A stretch of DNA of 64,000 bases from contig JARGNI010000001.1 in assembly GCA_029213195.1 (NCBI GenBank), positions 1-64,000 on the forward strand, read 5' to 3'. The notes beneath the pieces are model-generated. The model saw only the letters and a program-made list of their open reading frames with translations, did no database searches and had not been told where the DNA came from. A program made the translations under genes and the position numbers. Each line of letters opens with the position of its first letter. Position 1 is the first letter of the stretch. Source of the DNA: Verrucomicrobiales bacterium (GTDB lineage: Bacteria > Verrucomicrobiota > Verrucomicrobiia > Verrucomicrobiales > DEV007). Below are positions 57,904-64,000 of the stretch, piece after piece.

Positions 57904-59862
57904 ATGTGTGGAATCGCAGGCCATTTCTCGGCCGCTCCTTTACCCGAAAATACTCCCGATCGTCTCGAGGAGCAGTTGAAAACCATCGTCCATCGCGGAC
58001 CGGATGGAAACGGTCAGTTCGTGTTGCGAGAGAAGGGGGTTGCTCTCGGGCACACCCGGCTCGCGATCAACGATCTCGAGGGCGGATGTCAGCCGCTTCA
58101 TGCCATCGACGATCGATTCGTCCTCACCACGAATGGGGAGTTTTACGATTTCAAGATGCATCGGTCGACCCTCATGTCGGAAGGAGACCGGTTCATTACG
58201 AAGTCGGATTCCGAGATCGCGATCGGGCTCTATCGGAAGTTCGGCCTCGATTTCACGGATCACCTTCGGGGTGAGTTCGCCTTTGCGTTGTATGACCGTC
58301 AGGAAGATGAGCTGATCCTGTTGCGGGTTCGCTTCGGCGTGCGTCCGCTCTTTTACTGGGTGTCTCCGGATCAACAGACCATTGTCTACGGATCCGAAGC
58401 CAAGTCCGTCCTCGCTCATCCTGACGTGCCTGCCAAGCTCGACGGGAAAGCGGCGCTGCATCAGCTGATGCAGACGATCGCACCCGGAATGAGTGCCTTT
58501 GAGAATGTGATCTCGCTCGACCCCGGACATTTTCTCCGAATCCGGAAGCGGAACGGCAAGCTCGACATTCATCAACAGCGCTACTGGGATTTTGATTTTC
58601 CTCATGAAGAAACCAGGGCCCGTGAGTTCGATGAGCAGGAGTATGTCGAGCGAGTCCGCGAAGAGTTGATCCGCTCCATCGTTTTGCGACTGGAAGCAGA
58701 CGTCCCGGTCGGATGTTATCTTTCGGGAGGCATCGACTCCTGTTGTATCCTCGGACTCGCGACCGGGGCGATGCAATCTCCGACCCGTGCCTACACGATC
58801 TCGTTCGACGATGATTCCTATGACGAGGCCCCGATCGCACGGGAGATGGCGGAGTCGATGAATGCGGATCAAGAGGTGATCAAGCTGAAGGCTGCGGATC
58901 TCTATGGGGAGAACTACATCAAGACGGTCTGGCATGCCGAGCGCACCTTCTACAATACGCTGGGGGTGGCGAAGAACCTGATGTCGAAGCGGGTCTGGGA
59001 TTCGGGCTACCGATGTGTCATCACCGGGGAGGGGGCCGACGAGTTGTTTGCCGGCTACCCGGCCCTGAAGCGGGACATGTTTCTCCACGGACTGAGCCAC
59101 GAGCCCGATCATGTCCGGGCGGAATACCAGGCCGCGCTCGAGAAGACGAACAAGCTTTTCAAGGGGGCGATCCTGGCAGAGAACCAACGACACCATTCGG
59201 CCTGGGAGGCAAAATGCGGATTCACTCCTTCCTGGATCCAGCCCTGGATGGATACACTCGATCTGGCTCGTCCTCTCCTCGCCGATCATCTGCAGGAGGA
59301 GTTGAAGGACTATGACCCCATCGAGGAGATCGCGAGTCGCATCGACGGATCCATGCTCGAAGGCCGACACCCTCTCGATATCGCCCAATACACCTGGAGC
59401 AAATGCCAGCTCGAAGGGCAGATCCTGAACTGGGGAGGCGACCGGGTCGATATGGCGAATTCGATGGAGTCGCGACCCGCCTTTCTCGATCACCATCTCG
59501 CCGCAATCGCTGTCGACGTCCCGCCGAGTCTTCGCATCAAAGGGAACATCGAGAAGCATGTTCTGCGGGAGGCGGTCAAAGGAGTTCTTCCGGAGGTCCT
59601 CTACAAGCGGGAGAAGTTCGCTTTCATGGCCCCCCCGGCTCATACCGACCAGGCGAAAATGAAGAAGGTGGAGGAACTGATCGGGGAGTATCTCGATGAG
59701 AAGACGGTCGAGGAAGCCGGGATCTGTTCGCCAGAGCGGGTGTCCGGTTTTCTCAACGACTACCGGCGGGATACCGATGGCACCTCTCTCGTGAGGAAAG
59801 ATACGCTGCTGAATCACCTCCTCACCCTTCACATCCTTCACCGTCAGTTCGTCGCTTCATGA
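57904..59862 (+). CDS. Asparagine-synthase-type glutamine amidotransferase
   Basis: A 652-residue class II amidotransferase. The start MCGIAGHF exposes the catalytic Cys2. The glutaminase domain has HRGPDGNG, LGHTRLAI and TNGEFYD. The synthetase domain has the ATP-pyrophosphatase loop YLSGGIDSCCILGLA near residue 275 and GEGADELFAGYPALKR near residue 377. This family uses glutamine and ATP to amidate carboxylates: AsnB makes asparagine, while relatives amidate dipeptides or antibiotics. It is somewhat longer than housekeeping AsnB. It lies eight bases after the carbamoyltransferase and overlaps the next gene by ATGA, so it probably amidates the carbamoylated product. Plain asparagine synthesis cannot be excluded. 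Confidence 0.92.
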   Translation: MCGIAGHFSAAPLPENTPDRLEEQLKTIVHRGPDGNGQFVLREKGVALGHTRLAINDLEGGCQPLHAIDDRFVLTTNGEFYDFKMHRSTLMSEGDRFITKSDSEIAIGLYRKFGLDFTDHLRGEFAFALYDRQEDELILLRVRFGVRPLFYWVSPDQQTIVYGSEAKSVLAHPDVPAKLDGKAALHQLMQTIAPGMSAFENVISLDPGHFLRIRKRNGKLDIHQQRYWDFDFPHEETRAREFDEQEYVERVREELIRSIVLRLEADVPVGCYLSGGIDSCCILGLATGAMQSPTRAYTISFDDDSYDEAPIAREMAESMNADQEVIKLKAADLYGENYIKTVWHAERTFYNTLGVAKNLMSKRVWDSGYRCVITGEGADELFAGYPALKRDMFLHGLSHEPDHVRAEYQAALEKTNKLFKGAILAENQRHHSAWEAKCGFTPSWIQPWMDTLDLARPLLADHLQEELKDYDPIEEIASRIDGSMLEGRHPLDIAQYTWSKCQLEGQILNWGGDRVDMANSMESRPAFLDHHLAAIAVDVPPSLRIKGNIEKHVLREAVKGVLPEVLYKREKFAFMAPPAHTDQAKMKKVEELIGEYLDEKTVEEAGICSPERVSGFLNDYRRDTDGTSLVRKDTLLNHLLTLHILHRQFVAS

Positions 59863-61097
59863 ATGAGCTGAGCGTCGACATCGAGCGGATCAAGTCCGAC
59901 ATCCTCGAACTCGCCAAGATCGGATATCACGAGCAGGATCGCGGCATCTATCGCATGGCCTTCACCGACGAGGACATGGAAGGCAAGCGCTGGCTGTTGC
60001 ATCGGATCGAGGAAACCGGTCTAACCGCAGCCTCGGACGGTGCCGCCAATATTTCCGGGATCCTCGAAGGAAAGAGCGATTCGCCCCGCATCTTTGTCGG
60101 TTCCCATATCGATACCGTCCCCTGCGCGGGGATGCTCGATGGCACCCTAGGGGTTGTCGTCGGATTGGAATGTCTCCGCGCACTTCGGGCAGCGAATGCG
60201 GATCTTCAGCGCACGATTGAGTTGATCGCTTTCAGCGATGAAGAAGGGAGATTCGGGGGCACCTTTGGTTCCGAGGCTTTCACCGGGCTTCTCAATCTCG
60301 AGAAGGTCCGCAGTGCCGCGGATTTGAACGGAATCCCTCTCCAGAATGCGATGCAGGAACATGGACTCGATCCGATGAAATCCCTCGAAGCAAGACGGGT
60401 TCCGGAGGAGATCGATTCCTACCTCGAGCTTCATATCGAGCAGGGGCCCATCCTCGATGAGAATCATCAGCAGGTCGGGATCGTGGAAAGCATCACGGGA
60501 CTGCAGTCGTGGTCGTTGCGTTTCGATGGCGTGACCAATCATGCCGGCACCACTCCGATGGATTATCGCAAGGATGCTTTCATGGGGCTTGCCGACTTTG
60601 CTCACGAAGTGCCTCGAATCCTCGAGGAAAACGGAGGCGAGAACAGTCGTGCCACGATCGGGAATGCCGAGATCCTGCCCGGGGCCCCCAACTCCGTTCC
60701 CGGAGCGGTCGAATTTTCTCTCGATTTCAGGGATCCCTCTCCCGAGGTTCTCGAGGAGCTTTCGAATGCCTTTCAGAAAGCACTCTCTGCCATCTCCCGA
60801 CGAAGGAGCCTGAAGTTTGAATTCCATGTCCAGGGGGAGATCCGACCGGTTGCTTCCGATGAAAGACTGACCGGGATTCTCACCGACGAAGCGGATCGGC
60901 TCGGTCTCCGCTATCGGACAATGCTCAGCGGGGCGGCGCACGATGCCCAGCTCGTGGGCCGGATTGCCCCCATGGCGATGATTTTTGTTCCGAGTCGAGG
61001 TGGCTTGAGTCATTCCCCGGAGGAATGGACGCCCTGGGAGGATATCGAGGCCGGGGCAAATTTGATGTTGGCCGCCCTTTACAAACTGGCGTGCTGA
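59859..61097 (+). CDS. N-carbamoyl-L-amino-acid hydrolase / allantoate amidohydrolase family
   Basis: A 412-residue M20-type zinc enzyme of the HyuC/AllC/UAH group, which cleaves N-carbamoyl or ureido groups releasing ammonia and carbon dioxide. Metal ligands are in VGSHIDTV near residue 89, MLDGTLGV, FSDEEGRFGG, LELHIEQGP and LSHSPEEWTPW. The dimerisation-domain motif NHAGTTPMDYRKDA and the substrate histidine in SGAAHDAQL are present. It overlaps the amidotransferase gene by four bases. The natural substrate is probably the carbamoylated compound made or imported by this operon; allantoate is less likely, because no allantoinase is nearby. Confidence 0.9.
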   Translation: MNELSVDIERIKSDILELAKIGYHEQDRGIYRMAFTDEDMEGKRWLLHRIEETGLTAASDGAANISGILEGKSDSPRIFVGSHIDTVPCAGMLDGTLGVVVGLECLRALRAANADLQRTIELIAFSDEEGRFGGTFGSEAFTGLLNLEKVRSAADLNGIPLQNAMQEHGLDPMKSLEARRVPEEIDSYLELHIEQGPILDENHQQVGIVESITGLQSWSLRFDGVTNHAGTTPMDYRKDAFMGLADFAHEVPRILEENGGENSRATIGNAEILPGAPNSVPGAVEFSLDFRDPSPEVLEELSNAFQKALSAISRRRSLKFEFHVQGEIRPVASDERLTGILTDEADRLGLRYRTMLSGAAHDAQLVGRIAPMAMIFVPSRGGLSHSPEEWTPWEDIEAGANLMLAALYKLAC

Positions 61098-61114
61098 CTT
61101 CTAGTTTCCCATCC

Positions 61115-61843
61115 ATGTCCGAATTTCCGAAGGAAGATCCACTCCGCCAGATTTATCGGGATTCCTTTGTCGAGAATGCCAAGCACCAGGTCGATCTTAC
61201 CAATCGCGATACGGCGCTCCTCTGCATCGACATGCAGTATCTGGATGCCGCGGAGGGCTACGGTCTCTTCCGTAATTATGAGACATCTCCGATTCCGCTC
61301 GACGAAATGCAGTATTACTTTTCGCGCTTGCGCGAGACGGTTCTGCCCAACGTGCACAATCTGCAGAATTGCTTTCGCGAGCACAATCTCGAAGTCATTC
61401 ATGTTCGGATCCAGTCGTTGACAAAGAACGGGCGCGACCGTTCCAAGGGGCACAAGCGTCTCGAACTCCACGCGGCACCCGGATCGGGCGATGCCTGCTT
61501 TCTCGAGGAAGTGGCTCCGGTGGGGGACGAAATCGTGATCAACAAGACCGCGAGTGGAGTTTTCTCATCGACGAATCTGCACTACGTGCTCAACAACCTC
61601 GGCATCACCTCCCTGTATATCGTCGGAGTCTACACGAATGAGTGCGTCGAGACGACGGTGCGAGCCGCCTGTGACCTCGGATACCTGGTCACGATGGTGG
61701 ATGATTGTTGTGCGACGCAGACCCCCGAGTTGCACGAGGCCAGCATCAAGACGCTTCGGGATCGCTATTCCAGGATCGTCACAGCGGAGGAAGCGATGTC
61801 GGAAATCGAGAAGTATGTCGAAATGAAGGCTCGAAATTCCTGA
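61115..61843 (+). CDS. Isochorismatase-family amidohydrolase
   Basis: A 242-residue cysteine hydrolase with the family triad: Asp in LLCIDMQYLD, Lys in VINKTASGVF and the nucleophile Cys in YTNECVETTV near residue 177, with the preceding GVYTN cis-peptide region. Relatives include nicotinamidase, N-carbamoylsarcosine amidase, biuret hydrolase and ureidoacrylate hydrolase, all of which cut amide or ureido bonds. ATG 61115 is chosen because the in-frame extension upstream overlaps the previous gene without family similarity. As the last operon gene it may remove the amide group added by the amidotransferase. The specific substrate is not visible in the sequence. Confidence 0.9.
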   Translation: MSEFPKEDPLRQIYRDSFVENAKHQVDLTNRDTALLCIDMQYLDAAEGYGLFRNYETSPIPLDEMQYYFSRLRETVLPNVHNLQNCFREHNLEVIHVRIQSLTKNGRDRSKGHKRLELHAAPGSGDACFLEEVAPVGDEIVINKTASGVFSSTNLHYVLNNLGITSLYIVGVYTNECVETTVRAACDLGYLVTMVDDCCATQTPELHEASIKTLRDRYSRIVTAEEAMSEIEKYVEMKARNS

Positions 61844-61965
61844 AGAGGTACCGGATATGCGCGGGATAAGTGGAATGATGCTGGTGTTTTCGTCGCGATA
61901 CGTTACTATGAAACCGAATTAAAGAAGAAGTGAAGCCCGGTTTCGGGTGTTGGGTGTTTGTTAGT

Positions 61966-62037
61966 TTTCTATTTCTGATTGTACTGGCTCAGGCACAATG
62001 CTCGCGATCGATACGGGCATTCATCGAGAAATAGAAA
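61966..62037 (+). promoter_or_regulatory. Leader hairpin before the RRM protein gene
   Basis: TTTCTATTTCT (61966-61976) and AGAAATAGAAA (62027-62037) are exact complements enclosing about 50 bases. The right arm ends nine bases before the ATG at 62047, in the ribosome-binding region. An AU-rich stem here could act as a temperature-sensitive or protein-bound switch, which would suit a cold-shock-type RRM gene. The rest of 61844-62046 holds no gene. Confidence 0.5.
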
Positions 62038-62046
62038 TTACTGAAT

Positions 62047-62412
62047 ATGAAGTTGTTCATTGGCAACGTTTCCTACGACACCCCCGATTCTGAATTGCGA
62101 GCGCTTTTCGAAGACTACGAGCCCGTCCTCGAGTTTGTCCGCCCTACCGACCGTGAGACTGGTCGCCCGAGAGGCTTCGCTTTTGTGACCCTGAAAGATG
62201 ACGAGCAAGGGCTTGGCGCCATTGAGAAACTCGATGGGCATGAGATCGATGGACGGAAGTTGCGGGTAAACGAAGCCGAAGAGCGCTCTCCTCGAGCTCC
62301 CCAACAGCGTTATCGCTCGACCGAAGAAGACATTACTTCGGGAGACGCTCCCCGTGTTGATGACCGCCCTACCGATAAGAAGGGGAACAAGGTCGTCTAC
62401 AAGTCGATCTAG
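62047..62412 (+). CDS. RRM-type RNA-binding protein
   Basis: A 121-residue protein with one RNA-recognition motif in residues 1-80: RNP2 is KLFIGNVSY and RNP1 is RPRGFAFVTL, with ETGRPRG before it and AIEKLDGHEIDGRKLRVNEA after it. The C-terminal 40 residues are Arg/Asp/Pro-rich and probably disordered. Bacterial RRM proteins of this size occur in cyanobacteria, planctomycetes and verrucomicrobia, and are often induced by cold. It is a single-gene unit with a folded leader and a clear terminator. Confidence 0.95.
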   Translation: MKLFIGNVSYDTPDSELRALFEDYEPVLEFVRPTDRETGRPRGFAFVTLKDDEQGLGAIEKLDGHEIDGRKLRVNEAEERSPRAPQQRYRSTEEDITSGDAPRVDDRPTDKKGNKVVYKSI

Positions 62413-62430
62413 TTCGATCGATAGGCCGGA

Positions 62431-62463
62431 AATCGGCACGCTAAGGTGCCGATTGGAATTTTT
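62431..62463 (+). terminator. Rho-independent terminator after the RRM gene
   Basis: AATCGGCAC (62431-62439) and GTGCCGATT (62446-62454) form a perfect nine-pair stem with a six-base loop, followed by GGAATTTTT. It lies 18 bases after the stop codon. Confidence 0.78.
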
Positions 62464-62495
62464 CCGTTTCTTCCTGGAGAGAGAAACCGGGGTCG

Positions 62496-63644
62496 ATGGA
62501 ATCTCGTGACCCATTGATCGACACACTTTGCGATCTCGTTTCGATCGATAGTGTAAACCCGGAATGGGGTGGCCCCGGGGAAGGGCAGATCGTCGCCTAT
62601 CTTGACGATTTTTTTTCGGATGCGGACATTCCGCATTGGAAAGAGGAGGTCCTGCCGGGGCGGTGCAATTTCTATGCCTGCCTCGAAGGCCAGGACGCCA
62701 GTCGAGCGATTCTCCTCGAGGCGCACATGGACATCGTGTCCGTCCAGGGCATGACGATCTCTCCGTTCGATCCCGTTGTGGAGGAAGGAAAACTCTACGG
62801 CAGGGGAGCCTGTGATACGAAAGCAGGACTGGCCGCAATGATCGAGGCGATCCGGGTGATTCGCGAATCCGGCGAGATTCCACCTGTGACGATCTGGTTC
62901 GCCGCCGTCATCGATGAGGAGTCGGCCTTTCGTGGAGTCCTCGCTGCGATCGACTGGTTTCGTGAGCGAAAGATCGAGTTCGAAGGCGCCATCGTAGCGG
63001 AGCCAACGGAGCTTCGGCTCGTGACGACCAACAAGGGCGTCCTGCGTTGGCGGGTTCGTACCCTCGGGAAAGCCGCTCACAGCTCCAAGCCTCACCTGGG
63101 GAAGAATGCGATTTCGATCATGGCCGAGCTCATCCGCGAGCTCGATGCATTTCATTTGGAGTTGGATCAGAAAGCCCACCCCTTGGTCGGAAACGCGACC
63201 TGCAACATTGGGACCATTGAAGGAGGCGACCAGGTCAACTTCGTGCCCGAAACCTGCGAAATCGCGCTCGATCGCAGAATGCTTCCGGGAGAGTCGGGAC
63301 AAGAGATACTCTCCTCCTACAAGCCCCTATGGAAACGCTTTCCAGAGGGCGAGATCGAGGTCTTACCGCCAGATCTTGACGATGCGGCCATGGAAACTCC
63401 GGTCGATGCCGAGGTCTTTCGTTTCGCGTCGAAAGAGGTTGCCGATCTGGGACTGGACCCCGAGCCCCAGGGGGTTCCCTTTGGATGCGATTCCACCAAG
63501 CTCTCGCGAGCGGGAGTTCCCTGCCTGATTTTTGGGCCCGGATCGATCGATCAGGCTCATGCCGCGATCGAGTGGGTCGAACTCGATCAGGTCAAGTTGG
63601 CGTTTGATTTCTATCACCGTTTTCTGTTGAACTACGGGGGATGA
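62496..63644 (+). CDS. M20-family metallopeptidase/deacylase (ArgE/DapE-like)
   Basis: A 382-residue di-zinc amidohydrolase of the ArgE/DapE/aminoacylase group. Zinc-binding residues are in LEAHMDIVSV near residue 87, GRGACDTKAGL (Asp), VIDEESAFRG (Glu pair), VAEPTEL and, near the C-terminus, DQAHAAIEW. The lid domain with GKAAHSSKPHLGKNAI is normal. It removes an acyl group from an amino acid or dipeptide; whether it is the N-acetylornithine or succinyl-diaminopimelate enzyme cannot be decided. Its stop codon overlaps the next start (ATGA at 63641-63644), linking it to the amidohydrolase. Confidence 0.9.
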   Translation: MESRDPLIDTLCDLVSIDSVNPEWGGPGEGQIVAYLDDFFSDADIPHWKEEVLPGRCNFYACLEGQDASRAILLEAHMDIVSVQGMTISPFDPVVEEGKLYGRGACDTKAGLAAMIEAIRVIRESGEIPPVTIWFAAVIDEESAFRGVLAAIDWFRERKIEFEGAIVAEPTELRLVTTNKGVLRWRVRTLGKAAHSSKPHLGKNAISIMAELIRELDAFHLELDQKAHPLVGNATCNIGTIEGGDQVNFVPETCEIALDRRMLPGESGQEILSSYKPLWKRFPEGEIEVLPPDLDDAAMETPVDAEVFRFASKEVADLGLDPEPQGVPFGCDSTKLSRAGVPCLIFGPGSIDQAHAAIEWVELDQVKLAFDFYHRFLLNYGG

Positions 63645-64000
63645 AAACCACTACCCGTCGTCGGTTCGTTGCTACCTCCGGAGCCCTCGCGCTTCAGTCT
63701 TTGCTCCCTCGGGCGTCGGGAGAGGAGTTGCCTCGCTGGATCGACTCGCATGTCCACGTCTGGGACGCCGACCGGGAAACGTATCCTGTCTCTGCCAATT
63801 TTCGGAAGACGGCGATCAAACCTTCGGTTTTCACACCCGCGGATCTGGAGAAGGAGCAGAAATCCACGGGAGTGAGCCGGACGGTCCTCATCCAGATGAG
63901 CTTCTTCGAGTTCGACAATTCCTACATGCTCGATGTGATCGCGGCAGACCCGAAACGATTCCGCGGTGTCGCTATTGTCGATGAGTCCAAGGCGGACGTA
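63641..64000 (+). CDS. Exported amidohydrolase-family protein, truncated by window end
   Basis: The first 120 codons of an amidohydrolase-2-type TIM-barrel protein. A twin-arginine-like signal (TTRRRFVATSGALALQ) precedes WIDSHVHVWDADRETYP, whose HxH pair is the usual metal site. VLIQMSFFEFDNSYMLDV and KRFRGVAIVD are consistent with the second and third barrel strands. It is coupled to the M20 gene by a four-base overlap. The rest lies beyond position 64000. Confidence 0.8.
   Translation, partial: MKTTTRRRFVATSGALALQSLLPRASGEELPRWIDSHVHVWDADRETYPVSANFRKTAIKPSVFTPADLEKEQKSTGVSRTVLIQMSFFEFDNSYMLDVIAADPKRFRGVAIVDESKADV

Noticed and set aside
57904-59862. Treating the AsnB-type gene as the housekeeping asparagine synthetase
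   Set aside because: Not fully excluded, but its overlap with the carbamoyl hydrolase and adjacency to a non-aspartate carbamoyltransferase favour a pathway-specific role.
59859-61843. An allantoin degradation cluster (AllC plus ureidoglycolate enzymes)
   Set aside because: No allantoinase, ureidoglycolate dehydrogenase or FdrA-type oxamate carbamoyltransferase is present, and the carbamoyltransferase is of ATCase type.

Overview
The window looks like the chromosome of an aerobic, probably aquatic member of the Verrucomicrobiota; Planctomycetota is the less likely alternative. The evidence is the mixture of families: formylglycine sulfatases, DUF1501 and PSD1/DUF1549/DUF1553 proteins, very large PVC-type 'membrane-bound dehydrogenase' proteins with CxxCH haem sites, an SHD1-like secreted protein, and a cbb3 oxidase with fused CcoN and CcoO. 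Composition is moderately GC-rich and even. I saw no rRNA, tRNA, transposase, phage gene or CRISPR array.

Layout. Positions 1-7341 (+): a degradation-type locus with a possible alpha/beta-hydrolase remnant on the minus strand, a sulfatase, an esterase, a parallel beta-helix protein, an FMN alpha-hydroxy-acid oxidase and an AraC regulator. Positions 7373-21028: four large exported proteins (SGNH-like/dehydrogenase/cytochrome c, a 1,822-residue multidomain cytochrome, and a DUF1501-PSD1 pair). Positions 21123-25482: small exported proteins of unknown function, the aldo/keto reductase tas, an SHD1-like protein and leuB. Positions 25501-32689: a metallo-beta-lactamase exonuclease fused to an ATP-dependent DNA ligase, a second sulfatase, and a TPR protein with a degenerate Ser/Thr kinase domain. 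Positions 32989-41328 (+): one cbb3 oxidase operon (ccoS-like, ccoNO, ccoQ-like, ccoP, ccoG, short FixH-like, SafE-like, ccoI). Positions 41366-54495: another PSD1 protein, a ThuA/discoidin/dehydrogenase/cytochrome giant, a third sulfatase, an orphan secretin-like protein and an internally duplicated propeller/discoidin protein. Positions 54666-61843 (+): an operon with a sodium:solute symporter, a 40-residue membrane protein, a carbamoyltransferase, an asparagine-synthase-type amidotransferase, an N-carbamoyl-amino-acid hydrolase and an isochorismatase-type amidase. Positions 61966-64000: an RRM protein with a folded leader and a terminator, an M20 deacylase and the start of an amidohydrolase.

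How they may work together. The sulfatases, esterase, beta-helix protein, PSD1/DUF1501 pairs and dehydrogenase-cytochromes fit extracytoplasmic breakdown of sulfated or esterified polymers. Electrons from the haem-bearing proteins could pass to the cbb3 oxidase encoded between them; this is inference.

The most interesting candidate is the 54.7-61.8 kb operon. Its carbamoyltransferase is close to aspartate carbamoyltransferase but has lost the Arg-x-Gln pair that binds the aspartate side chain. It sits directly before an amidotransferase, and two hydrolases able to remove carbamoyl and amide groups follow. I propose a make-and-recycle pathway for a carbamoylated amino-acid amide (an osmolyte or nitrogen store), with a dedicated symporter. 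The carbamoyltransferase and the small gene before the symporter each carry an apparent one-base frameshift, which must be resolved first.
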